From: Sporolactobacillus sp. THM19-2
Lineage (GTDB): Bacteria > Bacillota > Bacilli > Bacillales > Sporolactobacillaceae
DNA: 64,000 nt
NCBI RefSeq assembly: GCF_004153195.1
Contig: NZ_SEMC01000002.1
Coordinates: 1-64,000, forward strand
Direction: 5' to 3'
Part shown: positions 1 through 8,372 of the stretch, in pieces
How positions within the stretch are numbered: position 1 is the first letter of the stretch
How the letters are laid out: each line of letters begins with the position of its first letter
Made by a program: the position numbers and the translations under genes
The notes under the pieces: generated by a model
The model's input: only the letters and a program-made list of their open reading frames with translations
Database searches by the model: none
Told to the model about the DNA's origin: nothing

Positions 1-791
1 AAACCCTTCGTAAGTACATGCCTATATTATATTACAGGTGAGTTTCAACATCAAGCATAGTTATCCACAGATGTGTGCCTATGGATAACTTTTGGATGAC
101 CTATTATGCACATGTGGATAATTTAAATAAATCCCTAGAACAAGGGATTCTTTTAATCGCTCACTTGAAAGATTGTGCCTACAACTGTCGAAGTCGAGAT
201 TGAGGTCATTTATAAATCAAGAGAACAAAAATATATTATTAAAGAAGAATTCTATTCTTATGGATAAAATTAAAAACTCATATGCATGTAGTGGTGTCAC
301 TGTAAAAGGCATAATTGAGGATTTATTAAAAAAATGGAAATTTCCTTATAACCAAATACTGTTAGTCATAAGGTAAGATGACAGAGACGAGAGAGAAATG
401 AAATCCCGCTGTTTTTCTGGAGGGGCTGGCAAAGAGCTATTCAAGATAGAAAAAAAGGAATAGCTACTTCAGAGCAAGTTAGAATTTTAGAAAAAGGACA
501 TTGGAAAGCACCATAAACCGTAAAATAAATGGAGGATAAATATGAACATAATATGAGCTAAAGGTATACTCATTTAAAAAAATAATGAACAACCAAGAGG
601 GAAGTCTGCCCAAAATTCGCTCCTATTCTCCTAAATATTAGATAATAATGGTTTGAAAACGCAAATTGACTTCGATAATCGCAAGGGACTGGAAAATAAC
701 TTGTTTTTTGTTTGATATCGACAACTATTGCTGAGGTATGAATAATTCAGGTTCATAATAAAAATAGTGTAGATATATTTTCTTCTAGCAA
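1..791. other. Gene-poor left edge with degraded reading frames
   Basis: No confident gene is seen here. A 67-codon plus-strand frame (173-376) and a 44-codon plus-strand frame (382-516, ending in the residues LEKGHWKAP) are open but match no family I recognise. They may be frameshifted pieces of one lost gene. The rest, 520-791, is AT-rich and shows nothing I can name. The first 125 bases carry the DnaA-box cluster listed separately. Confidence 0.4.
61..121. other. Cluster of three DnaA-box-like 9-mers
   Basis: A perfect TTATCCACA lies at 61-69 on the plus strand. TTATCCATA (one mismatch) lies at 80-88 on the minus strand and a second perfect TTATCCACA at 113-121 on the minus strand. Three boxes in 61 bases is unlikely to be chance, although the surroundings are AT-rich. 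DnaA binds such 9-mers at origins and at DnaA-titrating or regulatory sites. No dnaA, dnaN or rep gene is visible beside it, so its role is unknown. Confidence 0.5.
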
Positions 792-1073
792 TTATTTAAG
801 AATCTGACACACCTCAAAAATTTCCCGGTTGGGTCCAAAGAAATTGAAATACTTGATTCCATGTTCCCAATAGGGGAGTTCCTGAATGCCCTCATCTTTA
901 AATTCAACATTTAATTCTTTTACGGCACGAAACGCTTTTTCAATCTCATCAGTATCCAAGGCAATGTGATTGATCGCGCCTGGATGTCCTGCCGTTTTTT
1001 CCTCCCAGCTTTCCAGTACAAAATCTCCCAACTGATAAAATCCAACACGACTTCCATTATTTTTTGAATACAA
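792..1073 (-). pseudogene. VOC-family (glyoxalase/dioxygenase fold) C-terminal fragment
   Basis: This 93-residue frame matches the second half of a vicinal-oxygen-chelate protein. It has the GAINHIALDTDEI strand with its metal-ligand-type His and a closing FFGPNREIFEVCQ strand with the usual Glu. A complete single-domain VOC protein has about 125-140 residues, so the first beta-alpha-beta unit is missing. The frame opens only with a TTG just downstream of the stop codon of the neighbouring DUF2971-like gene, and no good ribosome site precedes it. I read it as a 5'-truncated gene left by a rearrangement. The substrate cannot be inferred. Confidence 0.6.
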
Positions 1074-1077
1074 TATT

Positions 1078-1887
1078 TTATTTGCGAATTTTCAATTCAG
1101 ATGATTTAAATTCAAAATCAGTTAGGTTTGTATATTTTTTTACAATACTTTTTACGACATCATTATCTTCTTCTGCATTTAAAGGGCTTAATAATATCTC
1201 CATTTCCTCAAAAACATTTTCGTTAAACGGGAAATCTATATAATCATTATTAAAGGTCATCTTAATCAAATCTGATTGCATGAGTTCTACCATTTCTTCT
1301 GGTTTTCCTTTTAAATATTTTCCGCTTTGGTTATTTCGATAGTATTCTAGCGGAATCGCTATTAATCTATATCGCCATTCAGATTGTCCTGACCAATAAT
1401 TTCTTTTGAAACGCCCTAAATATCTAGTATCGAGATTAAAATTAGCTGTTACTTTACCACACTTTTTACAAACTTCATTGTCTTTTTTTACTACAGATAG
1501 ATTAATCAAATAATCATCTTTTGTATAAGTTATTGGTATAAGATCAGGCTGATAGGGCGGGGATATAGAAACATCACATTTGTCACCAATCTGTCTGCTT
1601 AATTTAAATATTTCTTTTTCATTTAACCCAGTGCTAAAAAGATTTCTTGGGAGTCCAATCCTAACACCATTTACTCCACCCGTATATGTCCTCCACATTT
1701 CTACAGATTCTTGCACTAAATCAGTCCAACAGGACACAAAACATATTTTTCCAATATTTTTATAATCAGAAGTCATTGACTCCTCCATATCATCAACGAC
1801 CCCTAGACTAGAAAACCTAAATGTTTTGTTCTTCATAATTAATCCGAAAGTTTCTACACTACAGTAATGATATAAAAGATTTGTCAA
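1078..1887 (-). CDS. DUF2971-like protein
   Basis: The 269-residue product opens with LLYHYCSVETFGLIMKNKTF, followed by a VDDMEE stretch and FVSCWTD...MWRTYTGGVNGVRIG. This is the layout of the DUF2971 family (N-terminal YHY, a short D-E segment, then an SCW/MW motif). An internal CxxC pair (VCKKCGK, about residue 130) could bind a metal. The biochemical function of the family is not established; members often lie in accessory islands, some next to defence genes. The start used is a TTG about 9 bases after a GAGGGG ribosome site. Its 3' end abuts the VOC fragment, and the gene stands alone among mobile-element debris. Confidence 0.6.
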   Translation of the reverse strand: MTNLLYHYCSVETFGLIMKNKTFRFSSLGVVDDMEESMTSDYKNIGKICFVSCWTDLVQESVEMWRTYTGGVNGVRIGLPRNLFSTGLNEKEIFKLSRQIGDKCDVSISPPYQPDLIPITYTKDDYLINLSVVKKDNEVCKKCGKVTANFNLDTRYLGRFKRNYWSGQSEWRYRLIAIPLEYYRNNQSGKYLKGKPEEMVELMQSDLIKMTFNNDYIDFPFNENVFEEMEILLSPLNAEEDNDVVKSIVKKYTNLTDFEFKSSELKIRK

Positions 1888-2044
1888 ATAACTATACCCC
1901 TCTATGTTTATATAATTAAAAGCCTACACTTAACCCTTTAAACTCTTTTCCAAATTTAACCAAATTCTCTAATGGTTCCCCCTACATTAATTATATAGAA
2001 TGTACCTAAAATTCACACGATTTTTATATCAGACTATCCGCTAG

Positions 2045-2572
2045 TTGATAACCATTCATGTGTTTTTAGTTAAGAGTACAGAAAAGGTGCCTTGTCCCTG
2101 TTGCGGAGAAAAGCTTAACGTCATTGGTAGTCGGCGGAGAAACTATCGTGAACGATCTGGAGAAAAAAAGGTACTGGTGATTCGGCGTCTGCGGTGTACA
2201 GACTGCCAAAAGATTCATCATGAACTTCCAGACTTTCTCGTGCCCTATAAACGATATCAGGCAGACTGTCTGGAAAAAGCACTGAGCGAACCTGAAACTT
2301 GCGATATCGCTGCAGATAATGCAATGATTTACCGCTGGGAAAAGTGGTTTTGCGCCCTGGCTGATTATTGGATCAACTGCCTGCACGCCATACACCTTTG
2401 TTTTCAATTAGAAAAGGACCCGGTGAACCCGATGCCCACAGGTTCACTGACTGTACTCGAACAACTTGGGCAGATCGTTAGCACAGGATCCGGCTGGCTG
2501 TCACGAATGACCAGACCGATTGCCAACGTGAATCTATGGGTACAGACCCGTCCTACATTCCTGTCCGAGTGA
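2045..2572 (+). CDS. Transposon-associated zinc-ribbon protein (DUF6431-like)
   Basis: The 175-residue product has an N-terminal CPCCGE zinc-knuckle half and a second half RLRCTDCQKIHHELPDF, followed by a basic helical region and the C-terminal phrase VQTRPTFLS. I recognise this as the small protein that precedes a DDE transposase gene in a group of Firmicutes transposons (DUF6431 type). The role in transposition is unknown. No transposase follows: the plus-strand frame ends where the truncated cas3 begins on the other strand, and the two overlap by 39 bases. It is therefore probably a remnant of one transposon end. The TTG start is weakly supported. Confidence 0.5.
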   Translation: MITIHVFLVKSTEKVPCPCCGEKLNVIGSRRRNYRERSGEKKVLVIRRLRCTDCQKIHHELPDFLVPYKRYQADCLEKALSEPETCDIAADNAMIYRWEKWFCALADYWINCLHAIHLCFQLEKDPVNPMPTGSLTVLEQLGQIVSTGSGWLSRMTRPIANVNLWVQTRPTFLSE

Positions 2573-3217
2573 CTGGCATCTAGAATCATGATGTAACTGT
2601 ATACTGAGTGCTTCCCCCTGCCGTTTTAAACTCGTCCCATAATCAAAATATCGTTCTGTATCCAGAAAATCAGAATCGACAAGTGCCGAAAAACACATTC
2701 TCATCAGCATTTCTTTATATGCAAATGAAGATTTACTATCCGTCTTCTCTTCAAGCGGCAGTCTGGGAAACCGATTCAAAATGTCTTTAACCTTTTTCAT
2801 CTCTGTTTGTGGCAATGCCGGAATCGTTTTCAAATATTCCGGGGCGCCAGAAATCTTTTCATTAATCACCCTTTGTACATCTGGCAGGCCTGCGTGATGC
2901 CCCGCCACAATCGCTGCCGCCATGATAATACGCTCATCTTGAACTTCCTGAAACATGGCCCAAAGCGCAATAGAACCACCAATAGCATGTTGCACTGACC
3001 CGCGAATTTTTTTATCTGCTTTTATGTACTGTACAAATGGGGTAGATTTTTTCCCCAAATCATGCGCAATCGCAGCAATGGCCGTGATTCCGTATCGATC
3101 AAACGTATGACTAACGTGCCTTACTTGAAAATATGTCCCCCTAATATGCTCGTCCAAATAATGTGGCTCTTGATTTTCAGACTCAGAAGAATGGGCAATA
3201 TATCTGATTTTTGTCAC
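2534..3217 (-). pseudogene. cas3: Truncated type I Cas3 (HD nuclease domain only)
   Basis: The N-terminal part reads like the HD domain of a CRISPR-associated Cas3. It has AHSSESENQEPHYLDEH at the start, AAIAHDLGKKSTPFVQYI with the catalytic His-Asp pair, VQHAIGGSIALW, then IVAGHHAGLPD, and later FSALVDSDFLDTERYF. Full Cas3 has about 700-900 residues, with a DExD/H helicase after the HD domain. Here homology stops near residue 200 (about position 2615), and the last 25 or so codons read through transposon sequence. No helicase, Cascade gene, cas1/cas2 or repeat array is seen nearby. The family likeness is clear; subtype I-C is my guess from the motif style. The product is unlikely to support interference. 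Confidence 0.75.
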
Positions 3218-3254
3218 CTTCTGTGAATTAGAATTTAGTTAACCTGATTATAAT

Positions 3255-3440
3255 TAGAGCTAGCTGATTTTACTTATTAGAGGTCGTTCCCGGCTGATAT
3301 CTGAATGAAGCTTCTAGGATCCAAACACATATTCGTATTCATCGCAAATGCCCGGATATATGGCATTTATCCTTGTATATAATTTCGACAAAATTGCTGA
3401 ATAGTCCTGCTATATCAACATTTTTTATGTTCAGTAAATT
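3255..3440. mobile_element. MITE-like deletion derivative of the IS5-like element
   Basis: The left 70 bases (around CAAACACATATTCG at 3325) and the right 70 bases (TTTCGACAAAAT, then CCTGCTATATCAACATTTTT, to TTATGTTCAGTAA) match the two ends of the 1.7-kb IS5-like element at 10356-12089. Everything between those ends is missing. The outermost bases of the terminal repeats have decayed. It sits directly upstream of the cas3 fragment and holds no gene. Confidence 0.65.
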
Positions 3441-3457
3441 TATACAGACTAAGCGCA

Positions 3458-3703
3458 ATGATTTACAGAGCTGCTGCAACCACCTATTATGGCAGCAAAA
3501 TCTATCAGGCTCAGGATGAGATGCAGAAAGAAACACAGAAGTATTTGGAGATTAAAGAGCAGCAGGAGTTGGCCCGTCATGTGTCGAAAAAAGACACACA
3601 GCCCGTCAATTCTCTGCTGGTAAGCGCAACCAAAGCGGTGATCCTGGATCACCTGGATTCCCGTTACACATCACTAGGTAACGGGATGTCCAGAGCTTTA
3701 TAA
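3458..3703 (+). CDS. Unrecognised open frame, broken by IS end
   Basis: An 81-codon frame begins IYRAAATTYYGSKIYQAQDE and is rich in Gln, Lys and Glu in the middle. I recognise no family. Its last codons run into the terminal repeat of the adjacent IS, so the original 3' end is lost. It may be the interrupted part of a host or accessory gene, or a chance frame. Confidence 0.25.
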   Translation: MIYRAAATTYYGSKIYQAQDEMQKETQKYLEIKEQQELARHVSKKDTQPVNSLLVSATKAVILDHLDSRYTSLGNGMSRAL

Positions 3704-5274
3704 ATATGCTTCTGAGCATTCAAAATTTCGCCAACTCTCAGCGCGCTGCCCGGAGATTCAAAGGCCTCGATCACATCCAATTTATCGAGTAGGGATTGGA
3801 GAGTGTAATCTTTGAAAAGCTTTTGCGCCTGCATTTTTGTCTTGATGTGTGCAAGCAGGATCAATCCAACAAAACCCACAAAAAGCTTTCCGTCTAAAGT
3901 GGCTTCTGATGAAACCAGCATGCGACGCAAGTTCATCCGCTCTTTTATGTCCCCAAAGCACTTTTCAATGGGGTCTTTCCCCCGATAGATCTCCAGCGCC
4001 TGGATCGCATCCATTTTTTCATTGGAAAGCAATGAGAAATATCCGTAATAGCGCTTGGCTTTCTCGACTGCCTGATGATTCACTGCAATCTGCACACCCC
4101 GCTTAGGTGTTGATTTAACCGTGAAATACTTTTTGTAAAACGCTTCATGTTCCGGAACGCGCTTACCGGTTTTCAGCTCTTGATGATGGCGCATCAGCTT
4201 GCGATCGAATTTTTTTTGATCTTCGGCCGCCTGATCGACATTATAGTAAAGATGCAGATAGACCCGGCGCTTCGCTTTGATGCGATCTCCTTTATACGGC
4301 CGATCCTGTGTATAGTTCCAGTTTGTTCTCACCGTCAAGGCGTAAAGATCGTACTGCTCATTCAAATTTTCGAAGGTGTCCAGCCCATCATAGACTTTAT
4401 CCAGTTCTTTACGCACCCAGGATAATGAGGTACGGACAGAAATCAAAAACTTCAGATGTTTCTTCATCAAGGCATTGATATTTGCCTCACTGTAAAAGCC
4501 TCGATCCATCACCAGTTTGATCTTTTCAAAGCCGAGGGCTTTGAAATCACCTAAAAGATTCAGGACCGTCTTGACATCGGGAATATTTCCAGCCAATTTC
4601 CGATAATAAAAAGGCAGCCCGCTTGTTTCACCAAAGATCAGGGCTAAGTTGATTTGAGGAAGGCGATCATCTTCCTTGTTCTTGCCATAGGCGACCTGTT
4701 TCAGCACCTCTGAATAGCTGGAGATACTGGTCGTGTCATAAGCCCAATATTCATTCTCCTGGCAACGCTTCTTGCGACATGAGAAAAACCGGTTCCTGCC
4801 TTCTTCAGAGATGGATGAAAAAACAGTACTGCTTCGCTGAGAAGTCACGTTTTTCCCGTACGGATGCTTATGTAAATGATCCCATTTCTCAAAGCGACTC
4901 AGAGGACTTGGGTGTTCCAGAATCATATAATAGGCAATCGACAGAATCTGTTGATAGTGTCTCGGGAAACAGTGCTTGAGATCCTCTGTGAGGCCCAACT
5001 GTTCACCGATTTGATCCAGCAGATAGGTGGCTCCATAGAAAACACGCCTCGCTTTGGTGGCAGGAACAGGCCCACGTTTTTGCTTTTTTTCAGAGGCTTG
5101 CTTTCGACGTTTCCCACGACCGTCAGTCGGAACGATTTTACCGGCCTTTTCATCGACACGACCAATGAGTTTGCGCCGCGAACGTGGTTGTTTCTTCTTT
5201 TTATCCCAGTAAGATTATGACTTATAGGCATAGGTGAGGCCGCTGCGTTTGTCCTTTTGTTTGATGATCACCAT
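3664..5274 (-). pseudogene. IS1634/IS4-like transposase with in-frame stop
   Basis: The reading frame starts at an ATG (5272-5274) with VIIKQKDKRSG and meets a TAA at codon 20 (5215-5217). It then stays open to 3664, giving about 536 codons overall. DDE-type marks are visible: YDTTSISSYS, KLVMDRGFYSEANI, and EIYRGKDPIEKCFGDIKERM, the IS4-superfamily Y-R-E-K signature. A shorter 444-codon frame from an internal TTG (4998) would lack the conserved N-terminal domain. A single point change, for example GAA to TAA, would explain the stop. Readthrough cannot be excluded, but I take it as inactivated. Confidence 0.7.
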
Positions 5275-5285
5275 CTTGGTCAACT

Positions 5286-5316
5286 CCTAGTGATGTAATT
5301 ATAATACATCACTAGG
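5286..5316. repeat. Perfect palindrome at the IS right end
   Basis: Twelve-base arms CCTAGTGATGTA (5286-5297) and TACATCACTAGG (5305-5316) flank a 7-base spacer. The inner arm is the likely right terminal repeat of the IS. The outer arm looks like the left terminal repeat of another copy, so this may be the scar of two ends joined or of a nested insertion. Confidence 0.6.
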
Positions 5317-5407
5317 TATAAGTAAAATGAAAGGGATCACAAGCACCTGTGCAATCGGCTTTATGATACCTTTAGGCAAATCATAGTGTGGAGATACGGG
5401 AATCTAG

Positions 5408-5710
5408 GCTGAATTTGAAAAGCACCATCTTGTCTTAAACGACAAATTCTATCCTCTGGGGCGTGTGGTCGCTCGGACAAACTGGTATGCGAATCAGGCA
5501 GAACTGCAGCTTGGCGAATTCAGAAATGGTGATGAAATTAAGGAATTCGTTGAAGATTTAGGATTCGAAGTGACCTCTGAGCATCTGATCCAATCTGAAA
5601 CGGAGGATACGCAAATACTTAGATCCGTTGATTATGGCTGGTACACCCTATACGAAGAAATCTACCAAAGAGGATTGACCAGGACGCGCCATACGATCTG
5701 GGTTATTTGA
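5408..5710 (+). pseudogene. Unrecognised protein fragment
   Basis: The frame is open from just after a stop at 5405-5407 and reads AEFEKHHLVLNDKFYPLGRV and onward, ending at 5710. The nearest start codon is a GTG at 5465, inside what looks like continuous coding sequence. A different frame immediately upstream (from 5329, MKGITSTCAIGFMIPLG) may be the earlier part of the same gene, separated by a frameshift or stop. Composition and codon use look like real protein, but I recognise no family. It lies between the IS and the repeated 37-mer, so it may be cargo or an interrupted gene. Confidence 0.35.
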
Positions 5711-5758
5711 ATGCATATAGAAAATTATATTTGTCAACTGAAAAATTCCCCACTTAGT

Positions 5759-5802
5759 CACCTGGATTCCCGTTACACATCACTAGGTAACGGGAATCCA
5801 GG
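5759..5802. repeat. Long hairpin, second copy of IS-end sequence
   Basis: A perfect 16-base stem (CCTGGATTCCCGTTAC at 5761-5776 pairing with 5787-5802) encloses the loop ACATCACTAG. The first 37 bases, 5759-5795, are identical to 3650-3686 at the left end of the IS. It is the end of another copy of the element or a direct repeat bounding the 3650-5795 segment. Confidence 0.6.
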
Positions 5803-5868
5803 TTTCAGGCCCGAAGCTGTCTGAAAATTATAATTACCGAAAATTGGGATTGGTTCAGCAAACTCTAC

Positions 5869-6966
5869 TTAGAAATTTTGACTGTCCAGTAATTGATCAA
5901 GATATTTGAAATTCAATAATGCGTTATCCGATTTATTTTTTAAATCAATTGTCACCGAATGAATATCTTTAAGTTTCTCTGTAAGCTGATTATGAAAATT
6001 GCTTTCATAAATACTAATATATGAGTCAGAACCTACGCTCTTATAGAAATAATCCATCTTGGGACTGTAATTTAAACTTATTGTTTTTGTTCCCATTAAT
6101 TCCGAGATCATGCTTCCATGCAGTCGTCCAGAAATATGAAAATCTGCATTTTTAATTAGTTTAGTAATATGATCAATGTCATTGTTGATATCAAAAACAA
6201 CATTGACCCTGAACTGTTTTAACTTGCCGTGTAATATTCTGCAACTTGTTACATCATGATTAATATCTAATGCACTTAAAACAACTTTCGAGGAGGGTTC
6301 TCTTTTTACTATCGAATGCACTATTTCGTCCATTAATTTAGACTCCGATTCGAAAGAAATATAATTATGTAAATTTCTCCAAGTGATTAGTATATAATTA
6401 CTAGTTTCATCTTCCAACCTTATAGGCTTTATGGTGTTATTAAAGACATAATAGTAGACTAAATCCTCTACTAAATGGAATTGATTAAGATCACCCACCA
6501 ATTGTTTCGCTCTTATCAATGATGAGGAATCTCTAAAAGTGATTAATGAACTTCTTTTAAGCAGCCAAGCCGTTTTTATTATTCGCTTTTTCTTTTTCAA
6601 GTGACCTATTCCAACCCCAATATAGCCTATAGAACCACCTAACATTTTAATTATTGAAAAATAAGAAAAGTTTCCATCACCATCTTCATCCGTAAAGATA
6701 GTTCCACCTCCCCAAATATTTATATACTTCGATTTTGATGATATTTTTCTGAGGAATCTCAGTTTTTCAATTTTTGAGTACCTATATATTTCGATAAATT
6801 CAGTATTATCCTTGAAATTACAATATCTATGCTTCAGCATTCCTCCAGAGTAAAGATCAACTAATGTAACCTTTACTTTTTTTTGAAAATAATATTGGAG
6901 TAATGATTTCATCATCATATCATCACCATAGTTAACTCCATAGTATCCCCAAAGCACAAGTCTCAC
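5869..6966 (-). CDS. Polysaccharide pyruvyl transferase family protein
   Basis: The product begins RLVLWGYYGVNYGDDMMMKS, the N-terminal signature of the polysaccharide pyruvyl transferase family (CsaB/WcaK type, PF04230). A later stretch, ADFHISGRLHGSMISELMGT, is the family's conserved SxRxH-type motif. The family usually adds a pyruvate ketal from phosphoenolpyruvate to a sugar of a surface glycan, in the cytoplasm. The GTG start at 6966 overlaps the flippase stop as GTGA and is preceded by GGAGGAG, which favours it over the ATG at 6981. It is the last gene of locus 1. The acceptor sugar cannot be told. The gene is as AT-rich as its neighbours. Confidence 0.8.
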   Translation of the reverse strand: MRLVLWGYYGVNYGDDMMMKSLLQYYFQKKVKVTLVDLYSGGMLKHRYCNFKDNTEFIEIYRYSKIEKLRFLRKISSKSKYINIWGGGTIFTDEDGDGNFSYFSIIKMLGGSIGYIGVGIGHLKKKKRIIKTAWLLKRSSLITFRDSSSLIRAKQLVGDLNQFHLVEDLVYYYVFNNTIKPIRLEDETSNYILITWRNLHNYISFESESKLMDEIVHSIVKREPSSKVVLSALDINHDVTSCRILHGKLKQFRVNVVFDINNDIDHITKLIKNADFHISGRLHGSMISELMGTKTISLNYSPKMDYFYKSVGSDSYISIYESNFHNQLTEKLKDIHSVTIDLKNKSDNALLNFKYLDQLLDSQNF

Positions 6967-8372
6967 AATATGCTCCTCCATTTCATGATGATTTTTTTAA
7001 GTATTTTAAATATAAGCAGCCTATTAATAAAATAAAACAGAAATCCTGAGACTATGATTCTTATTATAATTACTACAGGTGAATTAATATAATAGAATAT
7101 AATAAAAGCAGATAATATTAGGGAATATAAAATAAATTCTTTTTTATTAATCGTGATTTTAAAATACTGCTTAGTTTGAAAAATACGTATACCCCACATA
7201 CTTAGGAAAGCAAGCATAGTTGATATAGCAGCACCTTGAATTCCCCAAAAAGGCACCATTATTAAATTACCTACAATATTAACTATGCACCCAATAATTG
7301 AACTATAAAAAGCCTTTATTGTTTCAAGTGAACTTTGAAAACCTGTGCCATAGAATGATGAAAATGCAGAAAAAGTCACAGCTATATATAAGAAGGGTAT
7401 GTATAGATAAGATGCTTGATAGTCAGAATTAAATAACGAAAAAATGATTAAGGGAGTCCATGCAAGCAATATAAATAGGCAAGAAAATTGTATCTTTATA
7501 AAAGAATTGAAAATAGTTGAATAAAATTTATTTTTTTCTGAAGAATTGAACTCAGTTATGGCACTTTCTTGCCATGCTAGGTAGAAAATATTATTTAGCA
7601 TCATTAATATTGATGGAAATTTATTTGAAAGAGCATATATTCCATTAGCACTCATCCCAATAAAAATAGTTATTATATATCTATCTGAAACATTCATCAC
7701 CCACCAATTTAATAAATTTGGGATTAGTGGTATAGAATATTTGATTAACTTTTTCCTTAGTCTGTAATCTATGTATTTTCCTCTTATATAGGAAAATACG
7801 TTAATTTTGGACTGGATTATTAGAATGCCAACAATATTGGCTATAGTTATTGAAGATAATAAACCTGTGACATTAAAATGAAATATTACAATAAAAAGAA
7901 TGTTAAGCAGCACGTTCATTAGTGTTGTCACTATCCCAGAGAACGCATAAATAATATTTTTCCTTAATCCCCTTGAGATCTGTAAAAAAAGATTTTGTAG
8001 AATCACTGAATTCAAATATAAACATATAAGCAACCCATACTTAATACCAACATACAAATTTAGAAAAAGAAAGGCAATATCAAACAACAAAAGGTTTATG
8101 ATAATTATTGAGACTGCTGAAGAAATAACTTTTGCTCTTCCCACGTAACTATTAGCTCCTAACAAATATCTATATAATCCATCAACAACTTGTAATGAGA
8201 TTAGGGGCACTAGTAACGACACAGTTGAAATAATTAAATCAAAATATCCATACTCTTGTGTTGATAAATAATATGAATATACAGGGAGAAGTAAGAAAAC
8301 AAGTATTTTTGACGAAAAATTTCCTATTGAATATATAAATGTATTTTTTAATAAAGTGGATTCTTTAGACAT
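6963..8372 (-). CDS. wzx: Wzx-type polysaccharide flippase
   Basis: This 469-residue protein is hydrophobic throughout, with about 12-14 predicted membrane segments. It begins TLLKNTFIYSIGNFSSKILVFLLLPVYSYYLS, which is typical of the MOP-superfamily polysaccharide exporters (Wzx/RfbX, PF01943/PF13440). The QVVDGLYRYL segment and the repeated LxxxWxxQ-like region (about residue 280) also fit. Such proteins flip undecaprenyl-linked repeat units to the outer face of the membrane. It lies between Wzy and the pyruvyl transferase and would serve locus 1. Length and topology are normal. It is very AT-rich. Confidence 0.85.
   Translation of the reverse strand: MSKESTLLKNTFIYSIGNFSSKILVFLLLPVYSYYLSTQEYGYFDLIISTVSLLVPLISLQVVDGLYRYLLGANSYVGRAKVISSAVSIIIINLLLFDIAFLFLNLYVGIKYGLLICLYLNSVILQNLFLQISRGLRKNIIYAFSGIVTTLMNVLLNILFIVIFHFNVTGLLSSITIANIVGILIIQSKINVFSYIRGKYIDYRLRKKLIKYSIPLIPNLLNWWVMNVSDRYIITIFIGMSANGIYALSNKFPSILMMLNNIFYLAWQESAITEFNSSEKNKFYSTIFNSFIKIQFSCLFILLAWTPLIIFSLFNSDYQASYLYIPFLYIAVTFSAFSSFYGTGFQSSLETIKAFYSSIIGCIVNIVGNLIMVPFWGIQGAAISTMLAFLSMWGIRIFQTKQYFKITINKKEFILYSLILSAFIIFYYINSPVVIIIRIIVSGFLFYFINRLLIFKILKKIIMKWRSIL

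Larger units (their letters stand above)
3650..5316 (-). mobile_element. IS1634/IS4-like insertion sequence
   Basis: The element carries one transposase gene on the minus strand. The 11-mer ACATCACTAGG occurs at the left end (3668-3678) and its inverse CCTAGTGATGT at the right end (5286-5296), as expected for terminal inverted repeats. A further direct copy of the left 11-mer lies at 5306-5316. The transposase stop codon falls just outside the left 11-mer, so the exact left boundary is uncertain. The 37 bases 3650-3686 recur exactly at 5759-5795, beyond the right end. Confidence 0.65.

Noticed and set aside
4923-5231. 102-codon minus-strand frame in the IS
   Set aside because: It is out of frame with the transposase, and the true N-terminal coding sequence lies in the other frame.
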